From positions 1,798,001 through 1,862,000 of the forward strand of contig CBDCCX010000006.1 of NCBI GenBank assembly GCA_965215165.1: 64,000 nucleotides of DNA, given 5' to 3'. Below, in pieces: positions 16,358 to 23,642 of this stretch (positions are counted from its first letter, which is position 1; each line of letters starts with the position of its first letter). The stretch is from JANQRZ01 sp965215165. GTDB taxonomy: Bacteria > Bacteroidota > Rhodothermia > Rhodothermales > JANQRZ01. Under the pieces are notes generated by a model, which was not told where the DNA came from, searched no databases, and saw only the letters and a list, made by a program, of their open reading frames with translations. The position numbers were made by a program, and so were the translations under genes.

Positions 16358-18451
16358 ATGGCCGACGCCTACCTCGTCACCGCCCGCAAGTACCGCCCGC
16401 AGTCCTTCGCCGACCTGGTCTCGCAAGAGCACGTCGCCGAGACGCTCCAGAACGCGATCCTCCACGACCGGCTCGCCCACGCCTACCTCTTCAGTGGGCC
16501 GCGCGGGGTCGGCAAGACGACGGCGGCCCGCCTCCTGGCGAAAGCCATCAACTGCGAGACGCCGCTCGACGCCCGCACCGGGGCCGAGCCCTGCCGCACC
16601 TGCGACCGCTGCCGCGCCTTCGAGGAGGGCCGCAGCCTCGACGTGACCGAGATCGACGCGGCGTCGAACAACGGGGTCGACGACGTCCGCGACCTCCAGG
16701 AGCGGATCCGCATCCCGCCGCAGGGCGCGAAGCGCAAGGTCTACATCGTGGACGAGGTCCACATGCTCTCGAAGGCGGCGTTCAACGCGCTCCTCAAAAC
16801 CCTCGAAGAGCCGCCGCCCCACGTCCTGTTCATCTTCGCCACCACCGAGCCGCACAAGGTCCTCCCGACCATCCTCTCGCGGTGCCAGCGGTTCGACTTC
16901 CGCCGCATCACCGTCCCCGAGACCGTCGAGCGCCTCGGCGAGATCTGCGCCGCCGAGGGCGTCACGGCCGACGACGCGAGCCTCCACCTCCTGGCCCGCA
17001 AGGGCGACGGCGCGCTCCGCGACGCCCTCTCGATCTTCGACCAGGCCATCTCGCTCTGCGGCACTACGCTCCGCTACGCCGAGCTCGCCGAGGCCCTCGG
17101 CGTCGTCGAGACCGACCTCTTCTTCGACGTCACCGACCGCGCTGATGCCGGCGACCGCGCCGGGCTGCTCCGGCTCGTGGACGCGCTCGTCGGGCGGGGC
17201 TACGACCTGCAGGAGTTCCTCGCCGGCCTCGCCGAGCACCTGCGCGGGCTCTACGTCGTCGTCTCCACCGGAGCCGCCGACCTGATCGAGGCCGACGCGG
17301 CGACGCGCGCGCGCTACCTCGCCGCCGCCGACGGCCGCGCCGAGCCGGACCTGCTGCGCGCGCTGATGCTCATCGACGAGGCCGAGCGGGAGATCAAGAA
17401 CAGCCCGCAGCCGCGCCTCCGCCTGGAGCTCGCGCTCCTCAAGCTCGCCAGCCTGGAGCGCACCGCCGACCTGCGCGTCCTCCTGCAAAAGCTGGAGCGG
17501 CTCGAAGGCCTGATCGAGCGCGGCGAGGTACCGGCCGCTGCGCCCACACCGGAGCCGGTGCAGCGGCCGACCTCGCAGAGCGCCGAGCCGGCGACGCCCC
17601 CTTACGTGCCGACGGCCTCTCCGGCGACGCCTCAACCGCCGCCCTCGGAGCACTCCGAGCCGGTCGCTACGAAACCGGTCACCACGGAGCCGAGCGTGGT
17701 CAAGCCGGCTGCTGCCGAGCCGACGCTCCCGACCCCTCGAGCTGCGATACCGGCACCGTCCGAGCCGGAGGAGGACGATCTAGCCGCCTACACGCTCGCC
17801 GAGCCGGAGTCTGAGCGGAAGCCGGAGTCTGAGCGGAAGCCGGAGTCTGAGTGGGAGCCAGACCACGACGAGGAGCCGCCGTCAGCAGCAGAGCGGGCTC
17901 CTGAGCTGCCTGCTCCTGAATCAGCAGTACCTGAGCCTGCCGTGCCTTCCCAAGCCGCGACGCTCTTCGGCCCCCCGGCCCTCCTCCGCCCGCCGCCCGC
18001 CCGCGACGAGCCGTCCGCTGCCCTCGGCGACGGAGCCTCGGGCCAAGCCCCTGCGGTCGGCGTCGCGCCGAGCGACGTGCATTTCGGCGTTCCGCTCGGT
18101 CGCGTGCGCGAGGTCTGGCCCCGGATGATCGCGGCGGTGAAGCAGGACCGGCCGTCGGTGGCCGGCGTGTTGGCCCACGTCGAGCCGGTCGGCGTCGAGC
18201 ACGGCGAGGTGCAGGTGGCCGTGCCGAGCGCCTTCGTGCAGAAGCTCCTCAAGAGCGAGCACGCCGCCTTCGCCGACGCCCTCGCCGAGGCGATGGGCGA
18301 GGCCCCACCGCCGCTCGCCTTCGTGGTCGAGGTCGTCGCCGAAACCGCCGCACCGGCCGACCCGTTCGAGCGCATCAAGCAGCTTCGCCACGAGAACCCC
18401 GTGATCCGCGCCATCTTCGAGCAGTTTGGCGGCGAGATCGTTTGGACGTGA
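16358..18451 (+). CDS. dnaX: DNA polymerase III subunits gamma/tau
   Basis: 697 aa clamp-loader ATPase of the replication fork. Walker A GPRGVGKTT lies at residues 47-55, the zinc module uses Cys66, Cys79, Cys82 and Cys85, and VDEVHMLSKAAFNALLKTLE holds Walker B and sensor regions. Residues 415-560 are a Pro/Glu/Ala-rich linker with a three-fold direct repeat (PESERK, DNA near 17810-17855). A conserved C-terminal domain (WPRMIAAVKQDRPSVAGVLA) follows. ATG 16358 starts at MADAYLVTARKYRPQSF, the family N-terminus. The gene leads a dnaX-ybaB-recR group, and its stop lies in an inverted heptamer repeat. Confidence 0.97.
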   Translation: MADAYLVTARKYRPQSFADLVSQEHVAETLQNAILHDRLAHAYLFSGPRGVGKTTAARLLAKAINCETPLDARTGAEPCRTCDRCRAFEEGRSLDVTEIDAASNNGVDDVRDLQERIRIPPQGAKRKVYIVDEVHMLSKAAFNALLKTLEEPPPHVLFIFATTEPHKVLPTILSRCQRFDFRRITVPETVERLGEICAAEGVTADDASLHLLARKGDGALRDALSIFDQAISLCGTTLRYAELAEALGVVETDLFFDVTDRADAGDRAGLLRLVDALVGRGYDLQEFLAGLAEHLRGLYVVVSTGAADLIEADAATRARYLAAADGRAEPDLLRALMLIDEAEREIKNSPQPRLRLELALLKLASLERTADLRVLLQKLERLEGLIERGEVPAAAPTPEPVQRPTSQSAEPATPPYVPTASPATPQPPPSEHSEPVATKPVTTEPSVVKPAAAEPTLPTPRAAIPAPSEPEEDDLAAYTLAEPESERKPESERKPESEWEPDHDEEPPSAAERAPELPAPESAVPEPAVPSQAATLFGPPALLRPPPARDEPSAALGDGASGQAPAVGVAPSDVHFGVPLGRVREVWPRMIAAVKQDRPSVAGVLAHVEPVGVEHGEVQVAVPSAFVQKLLKSEHAAFADALAEAMGEAPPPLAFVVEVVAETAAPADPFERIKQLRHENPVIRAIFEQFGGEIVWT

Positions 18452-18525
18452 TTCGTGAAACGTGATTCGTGAGGTCAAGCACAATCGTGATGCTCGGTCT
18501 CACGCAACACGTCTCACGAATCACG
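18447..18525. repeat. Inverted heptamer arrays (CGTGNNN)4 / (NNNCACG)4
   Basis: Left array, 18447-18474: CGTGATT CGTGAAA CGTGATT CGTGAGG. Right array, 18498-18525: TCTCACG CAACACG TCTCACG AATCACG, the reverse complement type. The 23-nt spacer carries one more CGTGATG at 18486. All units keep the 7-nt phase. The RNA could fold into a long hairpin between dnaX and ybaB. The dnaX stop TGA (18449-18451) is inside the first unit. Confidence 0.75.
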
Positions 18526-18567
18526 CGGTACTTCCGCCCTTTACTCTGACCTCAACCCCGATCCCCC

Positions 18568-18906
18568 ATGGACCAGCCCAACATGGCCGACCTCTTCGGC
18601 AAAATGATGGAGATGCAGCAGAAGATGGCCGAAACGCAGGAGTCGCTCGCCGATCAGACGGCCACGGCCGAGGCCGGCGGCGGCATGGTCACCGTCACCG
18701 CCGACGGACGAGGCCGCGTCTCGGCGATCAAGATGGAGCGCGAGGTCGTCAACCCCGACGACATCGAGCTGCTCGAGGACCTCTTGGTGGCCGGCGTCAA
18801 CAAAGCCCTCGGCGAGGCGGAGGCGCTGCGCGAGGCCGAGATGAAGAAGACGGCCGGCTCGTTCCTCCCGCCCGGCCTCGACCTCGGCGGCATGATGGGC
18901 GGCTGA
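18568..18906 (+). CDS. YbaB/EbfC nucleoid-associated protein
   Basis: 112 aa small DNA-binding protein of the YbaB/EbfC family. The N-terminal helix is Met/Gln-rich (MADLFGKMMEMQQKMAET), and GGGMVTVTADGRGRVSAIKM is the conserved central strand region; PDDIELLEDLLVAGVNKAL is the family signature. The C-terminus is Gly/Met-rich (DLGGMMGG). Homologues form dimers that bind DNA, and the gene is normally found between dnaX and recR, as here. RecR starts 63 nt downstream. Confidence 0.95.
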   Translation: MDQPNMADLFGKMMEMQQKMAETQESLADQTATAEAGGGMVTVTADGRGRVSAIKMEREVVNPDDIELLEDLLVAGVNKALGEAEALREAEMKKTAGSFLPPGLDLGGMMGG

Positions 18907-18969
18907 CCGCGTGACGTAGCGCTGTCACCGGCAAGGCCGACCTTCCTCCTTTTCCCCCGCGCCGCCGCC

Positions 18970-19629
18970 ATGCACATCACCTCCGAATCGGTCGAAGCCC
19001 TCGTCGAGCAGTTCTCGAAGCTGCCGACTGTGGGCCGGAAGACCGCGCAGCGGCTCGCGGCCTACGTGCTCAAGATGCCGCGCGAGGAGGTCGTCGAGAT
19101 CGCCCGCGCGCTCGTGGCCGTCAAGGACCGGGTGAAGGAGTGCTCGGTGTGCTTCAACGTCACCGACACCGACCCTTGCCCGATCTGTCTTTCGCCCAAG
19201 CGCACTGCCTCGGTCGTCTGCGTGGTTGAGGAGCCGAACGACGTGCTCGCGCTCGAGCGGACGAACGAGTTTCGCGGCCTCTACCACGTCCTCGGCGGGG
19301 CCATCTCGCCGCTCGACGGGATCGGGCCGGAGGACCTGAAGGTGCGCGAGCTGATCGCCCGCGTCGCCGCGCCGCCCGAGCCGGACGTGGCCGGTGACGG
19401 TGTAGCCGAAGACGTGCCGACCTACCGGCGCGAGCCGATCCAAGAGGTCATCCTCGCGATGAACCCGAACGTCGAGGGCGACACGACGGCCTACTACATC
19501 TCGCAGCTTCTGGAGCCGCTCGGGATCCGCGTCACCCGCATCGCCCGCGGCCTCCCCATCGGCGGCGACCTCGAGTACGCCGACGAGGCCACGCTCACGC
19601 GCGCGCTCGAAGGCCGTTCGCAGGTGTAG
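18970..19629 (+). CDS. recR: Recombination protein RecR
   Basis: 219 aa. RecR works with RecO (and RecF) to load RecA on gapped DNA; recO is also in this window at 49413. The helix-hairpin-helix (LPTVGRKTAQRLAAYVLKMP) is at residues 18-37, the C4 zinc finger uses Cys58, Cys61, Cys70 and Cys73, and the Toprim domain starts at VVCVVEEPNDVLALERT. NPNVEGDTTAYYI and TRIARGLPIGGDLEYAD are typical. The insert around residues 140-155 (PPEPDVAGDGVAEDV) is longer than in E. coli. It is the last gene of the dnaX-ybaB-recR group. Confidence 0.97.
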   Translation: MHITSESVEALVEQFSKLPTVGRKTAQRLAAYVLKMPREEVVEIARALVAVKDRVKECSVCFNVTDTDPCPICLSPKRTASVVCVVEEPNDVLALERTNEFRGLYHVLGGAISPLDGIGPEDLKVRELIARVAAPPEPDVAGDGVAEDVPTYRREPIQEVILAMNPNVEGDTTAYYISQLLEPLGIRVTRIARGLPIGGDLEYADEATLTRALEGRSQV

Positions 19630-19679
19630 CTCGGCGGTAGCTCGGCGCGGCCGCGCGGTTGGTCTGCGTACCTTGAGGC

Positions 19680-19991
19680 ATGGAGATGCCTGTCCACACC
19701 AAAGGGGACCTGCTCCAGCGCCTCCGTGAGCAGCGGGGAGAGATCAGCCGGCTCGGTGTGGCACGGCTCGGCGTGTTCGGGTCGTTCGTGCGGGACGAAC
19801 CGACAGTGGAGAGCGACGTGGACCTCCTGGTCGAGTTCGCGCCGGGGAAAAAGAACTTCGACCGCTTCATGGCGCTTACTCACCTGCTCGAAGACGTGCT
19901 GCACCGCCGCGTCGAACTCGTAACGCCGGAATCGCTCAGCTCCTACATCGGTCCGCACATCCTGCGCGAAGTAGAATATGTCGAGAGCTGA
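19680..19991 (+). CDS. mntA: Minimal nucleotidyltransferase, MntA-type antitoxin
   Basis: 103 aa. The polymerase-beta-like fold is marked by GVFGSFVRDE (residues 31-40) and Ser45-Asp46-Val47-Asp48 (GS-x9-DxD); a further acidic residue lies in RRVELVTPES. MntA antitoxins AMPylate the partner HEPN toxin HepT. TACCTTG ends 4 nt before the ATG, so the mRNA may be leaderless; an internal ATG at 19686 is an alternative start. The 3' end overlaps the hepT ATG by 14 nt. The antitoxin frame is intact although the toxin gene is broken. Confidence 0.88.
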   Translation: MEMPVHTKGDLLQRLREQRGEISRLGVARLGVFGSFVRDEPTVESDVDLLVEFAPGKKNFDRFMALTHLLEDVLHRRVELVTPESLSSYIGPHILREVEYVES

Positions 19992-20080
19992 CGTCGACTA
20001 TCTCCGGCATATCCTCGACGAAGCGATGTATCTCGCCTCTGAAGGTGACGGCCTCGGTCTCGACACGTTTCTCTCCGATC

Positions 20081-20237
20081 ATACCAAATCCGGTCAAACA
20101 GTTCGTGTTTGGCGACCAACCTTTACACACGTCATCCCCGCGAAGGCGGGGACCCACAGGACTTGCTGGCCGGTGGGTCCCCGCCTTCGCGGGGATGACT
20201 CTTCTTCAAACGCGAAGTAATCAGCCGGACTTGGTAT
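20081..20237. mobile_element. 157-bp palindromic element inserted in hepT (element A)
   Basis: Terminal inverted repeats ATACCAAATCCGG (20081-20093) and CCGGACTTGGTAT (20225-20237) match at 12 of 13 positions. Inside is a perfect 26-bp inverted repeat at 20131-20156 and 20174-20199, with the core CCCCGCGAAGGCGGGG and a 17-nt loop. No coding sequence is present, so it is MITE-like and non-autonomous. The HEPN frame is restored by removing 158 nt, which allows a target duplication of at least one base (C at 20080 and 20238). Elements at 23470 and 31054 have the same termini. Confidence 0.8.
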
Positions 20238-20294
20238 CAGCCGCTTCGCCGAGCCTTTGCTCGCAGCATCGAAATCATGCGCGAGGCGACGAAG

Positions 20295-20304
20295 AATCTA
20301 ATCT
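20295..20304 (+). repeat. 5-bp tandem duplication causing the second hepT frameshift
   Basis: AATCT at 20295-20299 is repeated at 20300-20304. With one copy removed, the HEPN sequence reads KNLSGEL without interruption. The duplication is separate from element A and shows that the gene accumulated a further lesion. Confidence 0.75.
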
Positions 20305-20502
20305 CTCCGGCGAGCTACGGGACCGTTACCCGGAGCTGGCATGGCGAGCGATGGCCGGCATGCGGGATTACCTGATTCACGGTTACATCGGTGTGGATTA
20401 CGAGGTGGTGTGGGATGTAGCAACACGCAAGGCACCGCTGCTCTGCGGCCACCTCGAAACGATCATCGCTCAGGAGACGGCTCGGCAGACCTGATTCATC
20501 TC

Positions 20503-22329
20503 TCACGCGGCGGCGCGCTCCTGGTCGGCGTACTGAAGCTCGTAGAGGGTGTGGTAGAGCCCGCCGAGCGTGAGGAGGTGCTGGTGCGTGCCGCGCTCCC
20601 GAATCGCGCCCTTGTGCATCACGAGAATCTGCTCGGCGTCCTGGATCGTCGAGAGGCGGTGCGCCACGACGAGCGCGCTCCGGCCGTCCATCAGCGTCCC
20701 GAGCGCCGTCTGCACCAGCTCCTCAGTCTCGGTGTCGACCGACGAGGTGGCCTCGTCGAGGACGATGATCCTGGGGTCGTAGACGAGCGCGCGGATGAAC
20801 GAGACGAGCTGCCGCTGCCCGTGCGAGAGCGTCACGCCGCGCTCGCCGATCTCGTGCCCGAGGCCGTCGGGCAGCACGTCGATGAACCGGTCCGCACCGA
20901 CCAGATCGATGGCCCGCTCGACGTCCTGGAGGTTCTTGGCTGGGTCGCCGAGGGTGATGTTGTCGGCCAGGGTGCCGGAGAAGAGGAACACGTCCTGGAG
21001 CACGAGCCCGACCTGCCGGCGGAGGTCGCCGAGCGCGAGCTCGCGGATCGGGACGCCGTCGACGCGGATTTCGCCGCGCTGCACCTCGTAGAACCGGAGC
21101 AGCAGGTTGATGATGGTCGTCTTGCCCGAGCCGGTCGCGCCGACGAGCGCGACCGTCTGGCCCGGCTCGACGGTGAACGACACGTCGCGGAGCACCCAGT
21201 TCGGCTCGTCCGAGTCGGGCAGCGTTTCGTAGGCGAACCAGACGTTCTCGAACTCGATCCGCCCGAGGCAGTCGTCGAGCGCGCGCGGCCGGGCCGGCAC
21301 GGCGAGGGCCTCGTCCTGGTCGAGCACGTCGAACACGCGCTCGCCGGCGGCCATCGCGCCCTGGAGCGTGTTGTACTGGTCCGAGAGGTTGCGGATCGGC
21401 TCGAAGAAGCGGCGGACGTACTGGATGAACGCGATCAGCACGCCGACCGAGAGCGTCGCGCGCATCGCCTCGGTGCCGCCGAACCAGATCACGAGGGCGA
21501 GCGCGAGGCTGGCGATCAGGTCGACGGCCGGGTAGAACAGGGCGAAGTAGAAAATGCCCTTGACCTGGGCGTTGCGGTGGGCGTCGTTGATCGCCCCGAA
21601 GCGGCGGGCCTCCTCGCGCTCGCGGTTGAAGAGCTGGACCACCTGCATGCCCGTCACGTGCTCCTGGAGGAACGAGTTGAGCCGGCTGACCTGGGTCCGG
21701 GTCTCGCGGTAGACTACGCGGACGCGGCTGCGGAACGTCATCGTCGCCCAGAACATCAGCGGCATCACGGCGAGCGCCACGAGCGCGAGGCGGACGTTGA
21801 GTGTGAACATGAAGTAGGCGATGAAGACGAGCTGCGCGAAGCTCCCGAGGATCGACACCACGCCGGCCGAGAGGAGGTCCGAGAGCGCCTCGATGTCGCT
21901 CGTGGTGCGGGTGATGAGGCGGCCGATGGGCGTGCGGTCGAAGAACCCGAGCGGCTGGCGCTGGATGTGGCGGAAGACGCGGGTCCGCAGGTCGTAGAGC
22001 GCCCGCTGCCCGACCCACTGCGTGAGGTAGCCCCCGGCGAACGCCGTCAGCCCCTGCCCGACGAGCACCAGAACCAGCAGCCCGACGAGCCGCAGCAGGC
22101 CGGGCACGTCGCCCTCGACGATGTGCTCGTCGATGGCGAGCTGGACGAGCTTGGGCTGGTACGCGCCGAGGAACGCCGTCGCGAGCACGAGTACGCTGGC
22201 GACGAGCACGCGGCCTTTGTAGGGGCCGAGGAATGCGAGGATGCGGCGGAAGAGCCGCCCGTCGTAGATGGTGGCGTCTTTCACCTGGCTCGCGCCGGCC
22301 TGCCCGTTCGTGCTCGTCTCGTCCGCCAC
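20503..22329 (-). CDS. ABC exporter half-transporter, YheH/BmrD-type subunit
   Basis: 608 aa, permease domain with six spans (residues 30-330) fused to an ATPase. Walker A is GATGSGKTT, Walker B IIVLDEATSSVD keeps the catalytic Glu, and the signature is LSHGQRQ instead of LSGGQ. This altered signature with a normal Glu is typical of the YheH/BmrD/TM288 half of heterodimeric multidrug exporters. The partner with a canonical signature but Asp at the catalytic position is at 23642. RNase Z lies between them on the same strand. Substrates are probably hydrophobic compounds or lipids; that is inference. Confidence 0.93.
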   Translation of the reverse strand: MADETSTNGQAGASQVKDATIYDGRLFRRILAFLGPYKGRVLVASVLVLATAFLGAYQPKLVQLAIDEHIVEGDVPGLLRLVGLLVLVLVGQGLTAFAGGYLTQWVGQRALYDLRTRVFRHIQRQPLGFFDRTPIGRLITRTTSDIEALSDLLSAGVVSILGSFAQLVFIAYFMFTLNVRLALVALAVMPLMFWATMTFRSRVRVVYRETRTQVSRLNSFLQEHVTGMQVVQLFNREREEARRFGAINDAHRNAQVKGIFYFALFYPAVDLIASLALALVIWFGGTEAMRATLSVGVLIAFIQYVRRFFEPIRNLSDQYNTLQGAMAAGERVFDVLDQDEALAVPARPRALDDCLGRIEFENVWFAYETLPDSDEPNWVLRDVSFTVEPGQTVALVGATGSGKTTIINLLLRFYEVQRGEIRVDGVPIRELALGDLRRQVGLVLQDVFLFSGTLADNITLGDPAKNLQDVERAIDLVGADRFIDVLPDGLGHEIGERGVTLSHGQRQLVSFIRALVYDPRIIVLDEATSSVDTETEELVQTALGTLMDGRSALVVAHRLSTIQDAEQILVMHKGAIRERGTHQHLLTLGGLYHTLYELQYADQERAAA

Positions 22330-22342
22330 GCTCTACTTGGGT

Positions 22343-22405
22343 GAAGATGGAAGATGGAGGATCGAAGATGGAGGTCCATTCTCCACCCTCTATCCTCCAT
22401 TCTCT
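22343..22405. repeat. Heptamer-periodic inverted array between the ABC gene and rnz
   Basis: Nine 7-nt units without a break: GAAGATG GAAGATG GAGGATC GAAGATG GAGGTCC, then ATTCTCC ACCCTCT ATCCTCC ATTCTCT. The second half is the reverse-complement type of the first (GGAGAAT, GGAGGAT). The rnz stop codon at 22390-22392 is inside the array, so the last residues of RNase Z (ENGG) are encoded by it. Confidence 0.75.
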
Positions 22406-23316
22406 AACAGATACGCCTCTAATTCCCGAGCCGCTTCGGTGTTCTGGAAGATCGCTCGCGCCTCGGCCACGAGCGACTCCGGCGTCGGGTAGCGCGCCGA
22501 GACGTGGGTCAGCAAGAGCCGGCCCGCCCCGGCGTCTCGGGCGACCTCGGCGGCCTGGCGGGCGGTCGAGTGGCCGGTCTCGGCGGCGCGCACGGCGTGC
22601 TCCTCGCCGAACGTCGCCTCGTGGACGAGGAGGTCCACGCCGCCGGCCAACGCCCGCCCGCCAGGGCACGGAGCGGTGTCGAGAACGTAGGCGAACGACG
22701 CCCCCCGCCGCGCCGGACCGACGACCTCGCCCGGCTGCACGGTCCGGCCGCTCTCGGTCGTGACGGCCTCGCCGCGCACGAGCCGGCCGACGTCGGCTCC
22801 GACGACCCCGAGCGCCGCCGCCCGCTCGGCATCGACCCGCCCCGGCCGGGGGCGCTCCTGGAACCGGAAGCCGGCGGCGAAGATGCGGTGGGCGAGCGGC
22901 CGGGCCTCGACGGTGAACGCCTCGGCCTCGTACACGACGGCGTGCTCGAACCCGTCCTCCAGCTCGACGTAGCGCACCTCGAACGGCAGCCAGTCGTTCT
23001 TCAACCCGGGAAGCGACTGCACGACGGCCGGCAGCCCGGCCGGGCCGACGACGGTGAGAGGCGCGGTGCGCTCCAAGAGGGCGGCCGTCGTCAGCAGGCC
23101 CGGCAGACCGTAGAGATGGTCGCCGTGGAGGTGGGTGATGAAGACCGCCTCGACGCGCGAACGCTTGACGCCGGCACCGAGGAGCTGGTACTGCGTGCCC
23201 TCGCCGCAGTCGAAGAGCAGCACGCGGCCCTCCCGCCGGAGGGCACACGCCGAGAGGTGGCGGCCGTGCGCGGGAATCGCTGCGCTCGTGCCGAGCGGGA
23301 TTGCTTCAGGTCGCAT
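22390..23316 (-). CDS. rnz: Ribonuclease Z (tRNA 3' endonuclease)
   Basis: 308 aa metallo-beta-lactamase-fold nuclease that cuts pre-tRNA 3' trailers before CCA addition. This fits the tRNA-Leu at 43768, which lacks an encoded CCA. The zinc motif His62-Leu-His64-Gly-Asp66-His67 sits in THLHGDHLYGLPGLL; FDCGEGTQYQLL and LVHEATF are also family motifs. The start at 23316 (MRPEAIPLGTSAAIPAHGR) matches RNase Z, while upstream in-frame codons extend into noncoding sequence. Its 3' end lies inside a heptamer array. It is flanked by the two halves of an ABC exporter on the same strand. Confidence 0.95.
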   Translation of the reverse strand: MRPEAIPLGTSAAIPAHGRHLSACALRREGRVLLFDCGEGTQYQLLGAGVKRSRVEAVFITHLHGDHLYGLPGLLTTAALLERTAPLTVVGPAGLPAVVQSLPGLKNDWLPFEVRYVELEDGFEHAVVYEAEAFTVEARPLAHRIFAAGFRFQERPRPGRVDAERAAALGVVGADVGRLVRGEAVTTESGRTVQPGEVVGPARRGASFAYVLDTAPCPGGRALAGGVDLLVHEATFGEEHAVRAAETGHSTARQAAEVARDAGAGRLLLTHVSARYPTPESLVAEARAIFQNTEAARELEAYLLENGG

Positions 23317-23469
23317 TGGGACTTCAGTTCGCAATCGTGGACTGCGAGCGGCTACGAAGCGGCTCGTCTGGTGGAGTCGCGTCGCTCCTCGATGCTTCGC
23401 CTTCGCGCGGCCCGGCCCGCCGCTTCTCGCGCGCGCTCGCCTTCTCGCTGCAACCCCAAACAGTCTCTG
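23317..23469. other. Intergenic sequence upstream of rnz
   Basis: With element C (23470-23642) this makes a 325-nt gap between rnz and the next ABC gene. The part next to rnz is GC-rich and has no convincing frame or RNA signal. It should contain the rnz promoter, but I see no clear TAnnTTG box. Confidence 0.4.
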
Positions 23470-23642
23470 ATACCAATGCTCTAGATGAACCGGTCCTTCC
23501 CGACCCTGATCGGGACCGCGCAAGCAGCGGCGAAGCAAGCAGCGGCGAAGCCCATCCAGGGCAGACAGGCAACCCTTCTGGATTCTCGCGAAGGCGGGAA
23601 GGACGAAGTAGAGGGTGGGATACGCACTCAGCGACTTGGTAT
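23470..23642. mobile_element. 173-bp palindromic element (element C)
   Basis: The ends are ATACCAA (23470-23476) and TTGGTAT (23636-23642), a 7-bp terminal inverted repeat. Inside are a 10-bp inverted repeat, GTCCTTCCCG (23493-23502) and CGGGAAGGAC (23595-23604), a degenerate CGCGAAGGCGGG core, and a 15-bp tandem repeat (CAAGCAGCGGCGAAG) at 23521-23550. The right end overlaps the stop codon of the ABC gene at 23642. It looks like an older or diverged member of the element A/B group. Confidence 0.6.

Larger units (their letters stand above)
19978..20494 (+). pseudogene. hepT: Broken HEPN-domain toxin gene (hepT)
   Basis: The N-terminus (MSRADVDYLRHILDEAMYLA) continues to FLSD at 20079, where a palindromic element interrupts it. 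HEPN sequence resumes in another frame at 20244 (LRRAFARSIEIMREATKNL), and a second frame change follows at a tandem duplication of AATCT (20295-20304). After that comes SGELRDRYPELAWRAMAGMR and the ribonuclease motif RDYLIHGY (R-x4-H). Removing 158 nt at the element and 5 nt at the duplication gives one frame of 117 codons, the usual HepT length, with the junction Asp-Gln-Pro-Leu. So both lesions are recent and the reading is well supported. The product as it stands would be truncated and inactive. Confidence 0.88.

Noticed and set aside
15602..17653. Long open frame on the minus strand opposite the RDD and dnaX genes
   Set aside because: It mirrors the codon structure of clear genes on the other strand in GC-rich DNA, has no domain motif and no ribosome-binding site.
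18447..18525. Possible CRISPR-like array
   Set aside because: The units are only 7 nt with no spacers, and the two halves are inverted; there are no cas genes in the window.
20131..20199. 26-bp hairpin read as a terminator of mntA-hepT
   Set aside because: It has no T-run, lies within the HEPN reading frame, and sits inside terminal inverted repeats shared with other loci.
20082..20236. TA target-site duplication of an IS630-type element
   Set aside because: TA flanks both ends, but removing the element with one TA does not restore the HEPN frame, whereas removing 158 nt does; so the TA model is not supported at this site.
20341..22344. 667-codon open frame on the plus strand opposite the ABC gene
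   Set aside because: The other strand encodes an unmistakable ABC exporter over the same interval; the plus-strand product is Arg/Glu/Val-rich shadow sequence.
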